Part shown: positions 33,167 to 42,423 of the stretch, piece after piece
How the letters are laid out: every line of letters starts with the position of its first letter
How positions within the stretch are numbered: the first letter of the stretch is position 1
Origin: Lachnospiraceae bacterium
GTDB lineage: Bacteria; Bacillota; Clostridia; Lachnospirales; Lachnospiraceae
DNA: 42,728 nucleotides
Direction of reading: 5' to 3'
NCBI GenBank assembly: GCA_017520425.1
Contig: JAFXFO010000038.1
Span: 1-42,728 of the forward strand
Notes under the pieces: model-generated
The model's input: the letters and a program-made list of their open reading frames with translations, nothing else
The model's database searches: none
Told to the model about the DNA's origin: nothing
Program-made: the position numbers and the translations under genes

Positions 33167-34045
33167 TTACTCAATATTCTGTATCTGTTCACGTACCTTT
33201 TCGATTTCTGTCTTCAATTCAATCGCACAATTGGAAATCTCCAAATCATTGGACTTGGACAATGTGGTATTGGCCTCCCTGTTCATCTCCTGAGCGATGA
33301 AATCCAGCTTTCTACCGATACTTCCGCCTTCCTGTAATGTCTTTTTGGTGGTTTCAATATGACTGCGCAAACGCACGATTTCCTCATCCACACAAGCCTT
33401 ATCCGCAAAGATAGTCACTTCAGTCAACAGACGGTTCTCATCCACCTGCACATCACCCAGCATATCCTGAATCTTCGCTAACAGCTTATCATGGTATTCC
33501 TTAATAATCTGAGGCGATCTTTCGGATATAAAATCTACCAAAGAAAGCATATTGTCCAGCTTGGCAATCAAGTCATCTCTAAGGTTCTCGCCCTCAGTAA
33601 TACGGGTCTGTACAAAGCCTTCTGCAGCCCCCTTGATGGTCTTCTGCAAGGTCTTCCACAGTTCCTCCTCATCCATGGTCTGCTCTTCCATGGTAAACAC
33701 TTCCGGATATCTGGATAAGGTAGATACTCTGATATCATTGTCCAGCTGGAAATCCTCTGCCATTTCCTTTAAGTACTTCAAATACTCTGTGGCAATCTCC
33801 TTATTGTAACGAATGGTGGTATTATTTTCCGTAAAATCTTCATAAGTAATGAAAACATCCACCTTACCACGTGAAATATAGTTCTTCAATTCTCCACGAA
33901 TGGCTGACTCGAAGAAATTTAACTTCTTAGGCATCTTGATGTTTACATCCAGATATCTGTGGTTTACGGACTTCATCTCCACCGTAAATTTACGGTTGTT
34001 CTCGGTAATCTCGCACCTACCGAAGCCTGTCATGCTCTTTATCAT
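33167..34045 (-). CDS. yicC: YicC/YloC-family endoribonuclease
   Basis: The 292-residue product starts MIKSMTGFGR, the family's signature, and ends in the conserved segment KLDFIAQEMNREANTTLSKS. Members of this family have been shown to cleave RNA. GAGG lies eight bases before the ATG at 34045; a longer upstream frame is unsupported. It is the first gene of the yicC-gmk-rpoZ-rimO-pgsA run and is divergent from rqcH. Confidence 0.93.
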   Translation of the reverse strand: MIKSMTGFGRCEITENNRKFTVEMKSVNHRYLDVNIKMPKKLNFFESAIRGELKNYISRGKVDVFITYEDFTENNTTIRYNKEIATEYLKYLKEMAEDFQLDNDIRVSTLSRYPEVFTMEEQTMDEEELWKTLQKTIKGAAEGFVQTRITEGENLRDDLIAKLDNMLSLVDFISERSPQIIKEYHDKLLAKIQDMLGDVQVDENRLLTEVTIFADKACVDEEIVRLRSHIETTKKTLQEGGSIGRKLDFIAQEMNREANTTLSKSNDLEISNCAIELKTEIEKVREQIQNIE

Positions 34046-34178
34046 CTGTTCTTCCTCTCCGGGTGCGACTCTTTTTCTTTCAAAATATCTGGTCGCACAC
34101 CTCATAATATTATAGAATATAATCGCCATAGCGTCAAGCAAATTTATCAAACCGGAGGCACAGGGTATCAATAAAGGC

Positions 34179-34208
34179 TGGACAGTCAAAACCCGTATCT
34201 GATATAAT
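34179..34208 (+). promoter_or_regulatory. promoter for rqcH
   Basis: TGGACA (34179-34184), 18-base spacer, TATAAT (34203-34208), 30 bases before the ATG. Confidence 0.65.
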
Positions 34209-34238
34209 ACAAATCAAACATTGCAAGGAGGTCCTGCT

Positions 34239-35981
34239 ATGGCATTTGACGGTGTTACAATTGCAAATCTTGTCAAAGAAATGAATGATACCATCATCGG
34301 TTGTCGTATTTATAAAATTGCTCAGCCGGAAAACGATGAGCTTATCTTAACCATAAAGGGAAGCTGTGGACAAAAGCGCCTTTTTCTGTCCGCCAGTGCT
34401 TCTCTTCCTTTGGTATACTTTACAGATACCAATAAACCCAGTCCCTTGACTGCTCCCGGCTTTTGTATGCTGCTTCGCAAACATTTACAGAACGGCCGTA
34501 TTGTGAAAGTATACCAACCCGGTCTGGAACGTGTTATCCATATCGATATTGAACATTTAGACGAAATGGGGGATTTATGCCAGAAAACCTTGATTGTAGA
34601 AATCATGGGTAAGCACAGCAATATTATCTTCTGTCATGCAGACGGCACGATTATCGACAGTATCAAGCATGTATCCGGTCTGGTCAGCAGTGTCCGCGAG
34701 GTACTGCCCGGCAAGCAGTACTTTATACCACAGACCCAGGACAAGTTGAATCCTTTGGATTTGGACACCGACAGTTGGAAATCATCCGTCCTCACCAAGC
34801 CCACCGCTGTTTTTAAGGCTATTTATGGTAGTTATACAGGCATCTCTCCCATACTGGCGCAGGAAGTATGTTTCCGTGCAGGCGTGGACGGTGATAGTTC
34901 TACTGCAGCCCTATCCTCTGAAGATGCCACGAAGCTTTATAAAAGCTTTGAAACGCTCATATCCGATATCAAAAACGGTGACTTTTCCCCTCACATTGCT
35001 TATACAGGCAAGCAGCCGGTGGAATTTGCAGCCATCCCTCTGTCCATGTATGAAAAAGAACCTGACCATATTGTAGCTTACGAATCCATCTCCACACTTT
35101 TAGAGCATTACTATGCTGAAAAGAATACCATCACCCGCATCCGGCAGAAATCTGCGGATTTGCGTAAAATAGTACAAACTGCGCTGGAACGTAATGTAAA
35201 AAAATACGATTTACAGCTTCGTCAAATAAAAGATACTGAAAAAAGAGACACTTATCGTATTTATGGTGAGCTTCTTAACACCTATGGCTATGGTATTGCT
35301 CCTCAGTCTAAGTCCATGGAAGCTTTGAATTACTACACCAATGAAATGATTACCATTCCTCTGGACCCGGACTTAACACCTCAGGAAAATGCAAAGAAAT
35401 ACTTTGATAAATACAGCAAGCTGAAGCGTACCTTTGAAGCTCTTACCGAGCTGACCGCACAGGTAAAGGAAGAAATCGAACATTTAGAATCCATCTCCAC
35501 CGCCCTGGATATTGCTTTGCAGGAAGAGGATTTGGTACAGATTAAGGAAGAATTAACCGAAAACGGATATATTCGCCGAAAAGGTGGTTCCAAAAAGGAA
35601 AAAGTCACCAGCAAACCTTTTCACTATATCAGCAGTGATGGTTTCCATATATATGTGGGCAAAAACAACTACCAGAATGATGAACTGACCTTTAAATTTG
35701 CTACCGGCAATGACTGGTGGTTCCATGCCAAGAATATGCCCGGCTCCCATGTCATCGTGAAATGCGACGGTGCCGACGAACTTCCCGACAGAACCTTTGA
35801 AGAAGCCGGTCGTCTGGCCGCCTACTACTCCAAAGGCAGGGAACAGGACAAAGTGGAAATCGATTATATTCAGAAAAAGCATGTGAAAAAGCCCGCCGGT
35901 GCCAAACCCGGCTTTGTAGTATATTACACCAATTACTCCCTGATGATTGATTCCGATATATCCGGAATACAACAGGCGTAA
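34239..35981 (+). CDS. rqcH: RqcH (NFACT) ribosome quality-control protein
   Basis: The 580-residue protein has the NFACT-N domain at the start (MAFDGVTIANLVKEMND), a helix-hairpin-helix and coiled-coil middle (about 270-440) and the NFACT-R domain with DWWFHAKNMPGSHVIVKC near the C-terminus. Family members bind stalled 50S subunits and add C-terminal alanine tails that mark the peptide for degradation. Older names include fibronectin-binding protein FbpA. The ATG at 34239 has GGAGG seven bases upstream. It is a single-gene unit. Confidence 0.95.
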   Translation: MAFDGVTIANLVKEMNDTIIGCRIYKIAQPENDELILTIKGSCGQKRLFLSASASLPLVYFTDTNKPSPLTAPGFCMLLRKHLQNGRIVKVYQPGLERVIHIDIEHLDEMGDLCQKTLIVEIMGKHSNIIFCHADGTIIDSIKHVSGLVSSVREVLPGKQYFIPQTQDKLNPLDLDTDSWKSSVLTKPTAVFKAIYGSYTGISPILAQEVCFRAGVDGDSSTAALSSEDATKLYKSFETLISDIKNGDFSPHIAYTGKQPVEFAAIPLSMYEKEPDHIVAYESISTLLEHYYAEKNTITRIRQKSADLRKIVQTALERNVKKYDLQLRQIKDTEKRDTYRIYGELLNTYGYGIAPQSKSMEALNYYTNEMITIPLDPDLTPQENAKKYFDKYSKLKRTFEALTELTAQVKEEIEHLESISTALDIALQEEDLVQIKEELTENGYIRRKGGSKKEKVTSKPFHYISSDGFHIYVGKNNYQNDELTFKFATGNDWWFHAKNMPGSHVIVKCDGADELPDRTFEEAGRLAAYYSKGREQDKVEIDYIQKKHVKKPAGAKPGFVVYYTNYSLMIDSDISGIQQA

Positions 35982-36085
35982 CTTGGCAGAAAACCTTATA
36001 TTTTTTAAGAAACCATACTTGTATTTACCTCTCCTTTGTTCTATGATAGAAGTATAAAAAACTATCTATAGGGAGAGGTATTATT

Positions 36086-37033
36086 ATGATTATAACAGAA
36101 AGAAATGGTATGGCAACACCCTTCGGTATCCACGGCAAGCTTCATGTAGACGGGGCTAAACTGATGGACGAGCATCAGAATGTTTGTCAGTTAAAGGGCA
36201 TCAGCACCCACAACATTTCCCTTTATCCGGAATATGTGAATGAAGGCTGCTTCACCCAGCTGACCGACAAATTCGGTATGAGTACCTTACGTATTGCTAT
36301 GTACTCCGCAGAAGCAGATGATGTAAAGGGTTATGCGGATGGGGATGACGCGCATCGCGACGAATTAGAAAAGATGGTTCTTGAATCTGCCGAAATTTGT
36401 GCGAAACTGGGTATTTATATGATATTAGACTGGCATATTCTTTTAGACTATGATCCGAATATGCACACCGATATGGCAATCCGCTTTTTCAAAAACGTAT
36501 GCCCTGCATTAAAGAAATACGACAATATTATTTATGAAATCTGCAACGAACCCAATATGGATACCACCTGGGCACAGATTTGCAACTATGCAAACCAGGT
36601 TATTCCCGCAATCCGTGAAATCGACCCTGATAAGGTAATTATCGTAGGTACTCCGGTTTGGTCCCAACGTGTAGATGAGGCAGCCAAAGCTCCTCTCGCC
36701 TACCCCAATCTGGTATACACCTTACATTTCTATGCTGATACCCATAAAGAAGATTTAAGAAACCTTATGGTAAATGCCATCAAGGAGGGTCTTCCTGTAT
36801 TTGTTTCCGAATTCGGTATCTGCGATGCCTCCGGAAACGGCCCCATCAATGATGAAGAAACCGGTAAATGGATTGACCTTATGAACGAATATGATGTCAG
36901 CTTCGTTCTCTGGAATCTTTCCAATAAAGCAGAAACCTCTGCTATTCTGGCTCCTACATGTACCGTTACATCCGACTTCGCAGAAGATGATTTCTCTGAG
37001 TGCGGTAAACGAGTGGCAGGCTACTTAAAATAA
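36086..37033 (+). CDS. GH5 family endoglucanase without signal peptide
   Basis: The 315-residue protein is a glycoside hydrolase 5 catalytic domain. The N-terminal GIHGKLHVDGAKLMDEHQ and QLKGISTHNISLYPEY resemble GH5_2 cellulases. The acid/base glutamate is E155 in YEICNEPN and the nucleophile is E242 in VFVSEFG, with H117 in LDWHI. There is no signal peptide, anchor or carbohydrate-binding module, so it probably works inside the cell on imported oligosaccharides. GGGAGAGG precedes the ATG. It is convergent with a SpoVB-like gene, separated by the third repeat element. Confidence 0.9.
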   Translation: MIITERNGMATPFGIHGKLHVDGAKLMDEHQNVCQLKGISTHNISLYPEYVNEGCFTQLTDKFGMSTLRIAMYSAEADDVKGYADGDDAHRDELEKMVLESAEICAKLGIYMILDWHILLDYDPNMHTDMAIRFFKNVCPALKKYDNIIYEICNEPNMDTTWAQICNYANQVIPAIREIDPDKVIIVGTPVWSQRVDEAAKAPLAYPNLVYTLHFYADTHKEDLRNLMVNAIKEGLPVFVSEFGICDASGNGPINDEETGKWIDLMNEYDVSFVLWNLSNKAETSAILAPTCTVTSDFAEDDFSECGKRVAGYLK

Positions 37034-37038
37034 AGCCG

Positions 37039-37280
37039 AAAAGGAGTCCCTGTTTCGTTCGCTGGAATATTTACAAATAATAAGACGATTGGGAATATAA
37101 CTTCCTACAAGCAGGTCTAGCAAAACGTCGCCCCTTGGCGAGGTATTAAGCCGAACTTGTTCGGCACGAGCCTAGTGGCGCTACGTTTTGGTCGAAGCGA
37201 GAGCGCCCTGCGGTAGGATGATATATTTTCAATCGTCTTTTGTACATGTGGGTCCAGCGAACGAAACAGGGACTCCTTTT
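37039..37280 (+). repeat. nested-palindrome intergenic element, copy 3
   Basis: This copy lies between two convergent genes. The outer arms are a perfect 27-bp inverted repeat (37039-37065 with 37254-37280) with A4 and T4 ends, so the pair is also a good bidirectional terminator. Next is AAGACGATTG/CAATCGTCTT (37082-37091 with 37230-37239), then TCCTAC/GTAGGA (37103-37108 with 37213-37218), CAAAACGT/ACGTTTTG, CGCC/GGCG, a hairpin GCCGAAC-TT-GTTCGGC (37150-37165) and a GC-GAGA-GC tetraloop (37197-37204). The core is most like copy 1 (CCTACAAGCAGGTCT and CCCTGCGGTAGGATG shared). No frame of useful length is seen. Confidence 0.9.
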
Positions 37281-37282
37281 TA

Positions 37283-38920
37283 TTATTTCATCAATCTCAT
37301 CTTCTTGGCTATTCTTACCAGCATGTATCCCTTGGGCATGACTTTCAGCTCGGCTTCATCCACTCCTCTGAATAGTATCAGAAAAACAAAGTAGACAATC
37401 ATGCCAATTACTATAGCCGGTATTAAAGAAAGTATATTGGACTTGGTTAGCAGATACAAACCCTGATATACGCCCCATGCTGCAACTCCCATAAAAATCG
37501 CTGAAACAGCAGGAATTCCAAAGGTAGTGATGATCTCTTGTCTATATTCTAAGGCCTTCCTTGCTGACCATTGATTCAATATACAAATCACACCGGAGTA
37601 TACAACACCGGCAATGGCTAAAGCATATACATTCCAATCCGTCCAAAGTAAAATCGGTACTAAAACAGCCGTTTGTACCACTATCGCTATAAGCGAATTC
37701 TTAATAGGGGTATTTACCTTTCCTATTCCCTGAAGGATGGAATTAGTAAGGGTGGATAATGCATAGAACACCACGGAAAGTGCAAGTGCCATCAATACAC
37801 CGGCCGCCAAATCAGGATTTTCAGCTTTGGGATATATTAATCCCACAACAGGCTTTGCCAGTACCAATAAGCCAACCGCAGAGGGTATGGAAAGTAACAT
37901 AATGGTTTTCACAGCCTGATATACCTTGCGTCTGGCACCCATCATATCCTTTTGTGCTACTGCATTGGCTACCGTAGGGATAATCGCTGCCGCCATGGCA
38001 GATGCGAAAGCAATGGGGATATTGGAAATCTTGGAAGCCTCACTAAAGACTCCGTATTCCGCATTCACCAGGCTCTCTTCTACCTTCTTATAACCCAGCA
38101 TAATTTCTTGAAACAGCTTTGTATTTAAGGATGCACAAAGATTGTAGGCTGCAGTACTTAGAATAAAAGGTAATACTACTCCTGCTATGACTTTCGATAT
38201 TTCCCGGTAGGAATCCACCTTGCCTGTCCGGTCTCTTTGCACTCTTTTCAGGAAATAATCCCTGTTCAGCATATAAATACCAAACATAAACAGAAGGGCC
38301 ATCAGCACGCCCGCTCCGGTACCAATAGCACTACCCATGGCACCGTATACGGCCACATTTACGTCCTTGCCGTCTGCAACGGCTCTCGTAGCCATCTTCA
38401 CAAAAATCCATGCTGCCAAGACACTGATAATAGCATTTACAATCTGTTCCAGTATCTGGGAAACGGAAGTCTGTACCATGGTTTTATGTGCCTGAAAATA
38501 TCCTCGCAACACTCCCAACATACCATAGAGGAAAATGGTAGGAGCTAAAACACGAAGTATGGGGATTGCCGACTCTTCCACAAAGAGCCCTGCCCCAAAG
38601 TACAAAAACAAGCTGGCTATTAACCCCACCCCTAAAACATAGTACATGGAGCAAATAAATATCCTGTGAGCATTCCGATATTCCCGCAATGACAGCCTTT
38701 GGGCAATCACCTTGGAAATAGCGGAAGGTATACTATAGGATGATATTAACAATACTATGGCATAATAATTGTATGTTGAGGAATAATACCCCAGCCCTTC
38801 GTCTCCAATGATGGCCTGCACAGGACTGGTATACAACATTCCTATGATTCTGCTGATAAAACCTGCTGCTGCCAAAATGCCCGCCTGCATAATAAAATCA
38901 TTTTGTTTCCGGTTTGTCAT
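37283..38920 (-). CDS. SpoVB/MurJ-like flippase
   Basis: The 545-residue protein has about 14 membrane segments and the N-terminal motif ILAAAGFISRIIGMLYTSPVQ typical of SpoVB and related lipid-II or polysaccharide flippases. Length matches SpoVB (about 520) better than the flippase at 21611. I start at the ATG at 38920, ten bases after the glgA stop, with AAGGA seven bases upstream; a longer frame overlaps glgA. Cotranscription with glgA is likely. A sporulation role is possible, but vegetative wall roles are equally plausible. Confidence 0.88.
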   Translation of the reverse strand: MTNRKQNDFIMQAGILAAAGFISRIIGMLYTSPVQAIIGDEGLGYYSSTYNYYAIVLLISSYSIPSAISKVIAQRLSLREYRNAHRIFICSMYYVLGVGLIASLFLYFGAGLFVEESAIPILRVLAPTIFLYGMLGVLRGYFQAHKTMVQTSVSQILEQIVNAIISVLAAWIFVKMATRAVADGKDVNVAVYGAMGSAIGTGAGVLMALLFMFGIYMLNRDYFLKRVQRDRTGKVDSYREISKVIAGVVLPFILSTAAYNLCASLNTKLFQEIMLGYKKVEESLVNAEYGVFSEASKISNIPIAFASAMAAAIIPTVANAVAQKDMMGARRKVYQAVKTIMLLSIPSAVGLLVLAKPVVGLIYPKAENPDLAAGVLMALALSVVFYALSTLTNSILQGIGKVNTPIKNSLIAIVVQTAVLVPILLWTDWNVYALAIAGVVYSGVICILNQWSARKALEYRQEIITTFGIPAVSAIFMGVAAWGVYQGLYLLTKSNILSLIPAIVIGMIVYFVFLILFRGVDEAELKVMPKGYMLVRIAKKMRLMK

Positions 38921-38930
38921 TTCAAGTTCC

Positions 38931-40376
38931 TTATCCAATGAGCCAATCGTACATCTCCTGATATTTCTTTGCGGATACATCCCAAGAGAAGTCAGCGGCC
39001 ATTGCACGATCTACAATTTTATTCCACTCACGTTTTTTATCATAATAAATCTGTTCTGCGTATCGGATGGTTGCCAGCATCTCATGCGCATTATAATTCG
39101 CGAAGCTAAATCCGGTACCGGTACCTTCATACTGATTATATGGCTGTACGGTATCCTTAAGTCCTCCTGTCTCACGTACAATGGGCACGGTTCCGTAACG
39201 TAGTGACATCAACTGACTCAGACCGCAGGGTTCAAATAAGGAAGGCATTAAGAACGCATCACAAGCTGCATAAATTCTATGCGACAGTTCTTCAGAATAG
39301 TAAATATTCGCAGATACCTTGTCACTGTATTTCCAGTCAAAATGACGGAACATATTCTCATACTGCTCCTCACCGGTACCTAAGACTACCAGCTGAATAT
39401 CATCCTGACACAGTTCATCCATCATATACGCAATGAGGTCAAAGCCCTTCTGGTCGGTAAGACGTGATACAATACCTATCATCATCTTCTTTTCGTCCAC
39501 CTTAAGGCCTAACTGCTCCTGTAAAGCCTTCTTATTCTTCACCTTTTCCTTACGGAAGTTGATGGCATTATACTGCTTCACAATATAAGGATCTGTCTCC
39601 GGATTGAAATCCTCGTAATCAATACCGTTCACAATACCTCTCAAATCACCGGAACGTGCACGAAGCAAGCCGTCCAAGCCCTCTCCGTAAAAACCGGTCT
39701 TAATCTCTTCTGCATAGGTATCACTTACAGTAGTTACTGCATCCGCAAATACGATACCACCTTTTAAAAGGTTGGCATCATCATAGGCTTCCAGCTTATC
39801 CGGGGTAAAATAATACTCCGGCAATCCGGTGATACTCTGTACCGTCTTAGGATCCCACTTACCCTGGAACTTCAGGTTATGAATGGTAATAACTGACTTC
39901 ACACCACGGAAGAAGTCATTGCCCTGGAATCGTTCCTTCAGATATACCGGCACCAAACCTGTCTGCCAGTCATGACAGTGAATCAGGTCAGGTCTGAAAC
40001 CGATAAGAGGTAATGCAGACAGTACTGCCTTAGAAAAGAAAGCATACTTTTCGATTTCAAACAATGCATTATCTCCATAAGGCTTCATTCCGTTAAAATA
40101 AAATTCATTATCAATAAAATAATACTGGATACCGTCTACTTGGGCTCCCAAGATACCCACATAGACATCCTGCCAGTTATAGTCCATATAGAAATGAGTA
40201 ATATATTCCATTTTATCCTTCATTTCCTGCTTCATACAGGCATATTTAGGCAAAATCACTCTTACATCAAAATACTGCTTATCAATACACTTCGGTAAGG
40301 AACCAACAACATCCGCAAGACCACCTGTCTTAATAAAAGGAACACCTTCTGATGCTGCAAAAAGTATCTTTTTCAT
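38931..40376 (-). CDS. glgA: glycogen synthase (ADP-glucose)
   Basis: The 481-residue GT5 enzyme extends alpha-1,4-glucan with ADP-glucose. It has the substrate motif KTGGLADV (16-23), PSLFEPCGLSQLMSLRYGTVP in the C-terminal domain and the GT-B two-domain length. The ATG at 40376 has GGAGG seven bases upstream. A TATAAT lies at 40423-40418 without a strong -35. No glgC or glgD is adjacent. The gene upstream encodes a Spo0A-like regulator; in solventogenic clostridia glycogen (granulose) storage depends on Spo0A. Confidence 0.95.
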   Translation of the reverse strand: MKKILFAASEGVPFIKTGGLADVVGSLPKCIDKQYFDVRVILPKYACMKQEMKDKMEYITHFYMDYNWQDVYVGILGAQVDGIQYYFIDNEFYFNGMKPYGDNALFEIEKYAFFSKAVLSALPLIGFRPDLIHCHDWQTGLVPVYLKERFQGNDFFRGVKSVITIHNLKFQGKWDPKTVQSITGLPEYYFTPDKLEAYDDANLLKGGIVFADAVTTVSDTYAEEIKTGFYGEGLDGLLRARSGDLRGIVNGIDYEDFNPETDPYIVKQYNAINFRKEKVKNKKALQEQLGLKVDEKKMMIGIVSRLTDQKGFDLIAYMMDELCQDDIQLVVLGTGEEQYENMFRHFDWKYSDKVSANIYYSEELSHRIYAACDAFLMPSLFEPCGLSQLMSLRYGTVPIVRETGGLKDTVQPYNQYEGTGTGFSFANYNAHEMLATIRYAEQIYYDKKREWNKIVDRAMAADFSWDVSAKKYQEMYDWLIG

Positions 40377-40462
40377 CTGAAAACCTCCATAACACAAAGA
40401 AATAAATAGTTATTAAAATTATACTACAATTTATTCTGTAAGAAAAGAGTTTTTTCATAATT

Positions 40463-40495
40463 AAAAAAGCAATGACATCCATTGGATATCACTGC
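40463..40495 (-). terminator. terminator of the Spo0A-like gene
   Basis: On the minus strand GCAGTGATATCC (40495-40484) pairs with GGATGTCATTGC (40480-40469), with two G-U pairs that exist only in this strand's RNA, followed by TTTTTTAATT. Confidence 0.88.
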
Positions 40496-40504
40496 TCCTT
40501 TTTA

Positions 40505-41020
40505 TCATTTCCCTCTATATCTCAGTCTTATTTTGTCCGCAATTAATGCTATGAATTCTGAATTTGTAGGCTTTCCTTTTCCGGTATGTATGGTATATCC
40601 GAACAAGCCATCCAGGGTCTCTATCTTGCCTCTGGACCAAGCCACCTCAATGGCATGTCGGATTGCTCTCTCCACTCTACTGGATGTAGTCTGAAACTGT
40701 TTTGCTATGGTAGGATACAATACCTTCGTAATAGAGCTTATCATGGCAGGCTCCTTTACAGACATCATAATCGCTTCCCGTAAATACTGGTACCCTTTTA
40801 TATGTGCCGGGACGCCGATATCATGAATCATATCGGTAACATCCTGCTCCAAATCATGTGTAATCGGCTTCTGAATCACTTCTGACTCTTCGTGCTTTGG
40901 TCTCTCGACGGAAGGAACGGTAATCATTATCTGGAATTCTTTATCCTGATTCATCAAATCACTTAATATTCTGTACACCTCTCTGTTGTCCTTGGTAGAA
41001 ACAAGATTCATTTTTTCCAT
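40505..41020 (-). CDS. Spo0A paralogue with internally deleted receiver
   Basis: The 171-residue protein ends in a complete Spo0A DNA-binding domain (about 55-171): [54 protein letters not shown] and [17 protein letters not shown]. Residues 1-35 ([20 protein letters not shown] and on) align with the first strand and helix of the Spo0A receiver, where full-length proteins read ADDNRE; the first acidic residue is replaced by Lys. The rest of the receiver, including the phosphorylated Asp and the switch residues, is missing, and residues 36-55 act as linker. GGAGG lies seven bases before the ATG. Own promoter (41074-41102) and terminator. It is not next to spoIVB, so a normal spo0A probably exists elsewhere. 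Confidence 0.9.
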   Translation of the reverse strand: MEKMNLVSTKDNREVYRILSDLMNQDKEFQIMITVPSVERPKHEESEVIQKPITHDLEQDVTDMIHDIGVPAHIKGYQYLREAIMMSVKEPAMISSITKVLYPTIAKQFQTTSSRVERAIRHAIEVAWSRGKIETLDGLFGYTIHTGKGKPTNSEFIALIADKIRLRYRGK

Positions 41021-41073
41021 GGTTTTTCCTCCAATTTACACCGGTTATTTCCTTGTTTACTCTACAGTAACTC

Positions 41074-41102
41074 ATTATAAATTGCTTTTTTCGTGGTTAC
41101 AA
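41074..41102 (-). promoter_or_regulatory. promoter of the Spo0A-like gene
   Basis: On the minus strand TTGTAA (41102-41097), 17-base spacer, TATAAT (41079-41074). Confidence 0.78.
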
Positions 41103-41196
41103 GCCAAACACATCGCAATGTTTTATAAATCCCTACAATTATTGTCCAATTCTCTTAACAAAAGTACTCACTTCTACAAATCCCATCAAAAACTGA

Positions 41197-41250
41197 TTGC
41201 CATAAAGCCCAAGGATACGCTATACTATTATTAGCGTTTTCGTCGACAAA
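41197..41250 (+). promoter_or_regulatory. promoter of the DUF4317 gene with a Spo0A-box-like site
   Basis: TTGCCA (41197-41202), 18-base spacer, TATACT (41221-41226). On the minus strand TTTGTCGACG (41250-41241), a partial Spo0A box, lies just downstream of the -10. Confidence 0.5.
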
Positions 41251-41274
41251 GATACGAAAATGTAGGAGGTTCAT

Positions 41275-42423
41275 ATGATTAAACAGGAAATTTCAGAAAT
41301 CAAGAAATTATTCACCCAAAACAACTGCTCCATCACCCGTATCTGCGGATGCTATGTAGATGGAGAGAAAAATAAAAAGGCGGAGTTTAAGCAGGCATTC
41401 CTTGCTCTGCCCGAAGAGGAAATGTTTAAATACTTCGAAATATTACGCAAAAATCTTTCCGGTAGTATCGGCAAAAATCTGCTCAATTTGGAGTTCCCGC
41501 TAAAGGCTGAGGAAGTCGGCGGTACCCAGGAATTCCTTTTAAAACTACGTGACAGCAAGTTAAAGGATGATGCTTTATTAAATGATTTTTATGACCGTAT
41601 TATCAATGCTTATGATTATGTAGGCAATTATCTCATCATAGTCATCCATGATGTCTATGATGTACCCGGCAGAGCTTCCGACGGTATCGACATGGACGAT
41701 GCTTCTGATGAGGTCTACGAATATATCATGGTCAGCATCTGTCCCGTTAATCTTTCCAAACCGGGCTTAAGCTATAATGTAGAGGAAAACAACTTCCAAA
41801 ATCGTATCCGTGACTGGGTAGTTGCTGCACCGGAAACCGGATTCTTATTCCCGGCCTTTAACGACCGCGGAACAGACCTTCACAGCACCCTTTATTATTC
41901 CAGAAACTCCGAAGAGCTAAAAGAAGATTTTGTGAATTTGATTTTAGACTGTCCTCTTCCATTATCCGCCGGAGGCCAAAAGGAATCCTTCCAAATGCTT
42001 ATCGAGGAAACTTTGCAGGAAACCTGCAGTATAGAAGCAGTAATTCAGATTCACGAAAAGCTGAATGAAATGATCGAGGAACATAAGGAAGACCCTGCTC
42101 CTCTTGTTTTGGACAAAGAAGAGGTAAAAACTGTCTTTGCAAGCAGCGGTGTTTCCAATGAAAAGCTGGAAATGTTCGACCGTTGCTATGATGCAACTGC
42201 CGGCGAAAAGACTGAGCTGGTAGTAAATAATGTGGTAAATACCCGTAACTTTGAAGTGAAAACTCCAAATGTGGTCATCAAGGTCAATCCGGAACGTATG
42301 GATTTGGTAGAAACCAAGACCATCGATGGCCGGGAATGCCTGGTTATTGAATTAGGCTCTGATGTGGAGGTAAACGGCATCACCGTACGCCGGTCTTTCC
42401 ATGAAGATGGTTATGATGAATAA
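41275..42423 (+). CDS. DUF4317 family protein
   Basis: The 382-residue protein begins IKQEISEIKKLF and ITRICGCYVDGEKNK, the recognised start of DUF4317, a family common in Lachnospiraceae and without known function. It is acidic, without signal peptide or membrane segment. The middle carries YLIIVIHDVYDVPGR and the C-terminal part is helical followed by a beta-rich stretch (VVNNVVNTRNFEVKTPNVVIKV). GGAGG lies five bases before the ATG. It is divergent from the Spo0A-like gene. Its terminator lies inside the reading frame of an RHS remnant on the opposite strand. Confidence 0.9.
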   Translation: MIKQEISEIKKLFTQNNCSITRICGCYVDGEKNKKAEFKQAFLALPEEEMFKYFEILRKNLSGSIGKNLLNLEFPLKAEEVGGTQEFLLKLRDSKLKDDALLNDFYDRIINAYDYVGNYLIIVIHDVYDVPGRASDGIDMDDASDEVYEYIMVSICPVNLSKPGLSYNVEENNFQNRIRDWVVAAPETGFLFPAFNDRGTDLHSTLYYSRNSEELKEDFVNLILDCPLPLSAGGQKESFQMLIEETLQETCSIEAVIQIHEKLNEMIEEHKEDPAPLVLDKEEVKTVFASSGVSNEKLEMFDRCYDATAGEKTELVVNNVVNTRNFEVKTPNVVIKVNPERMDLVETKTIDGRECLVIELGSDVEVNGITVRRSFHEDGYDE

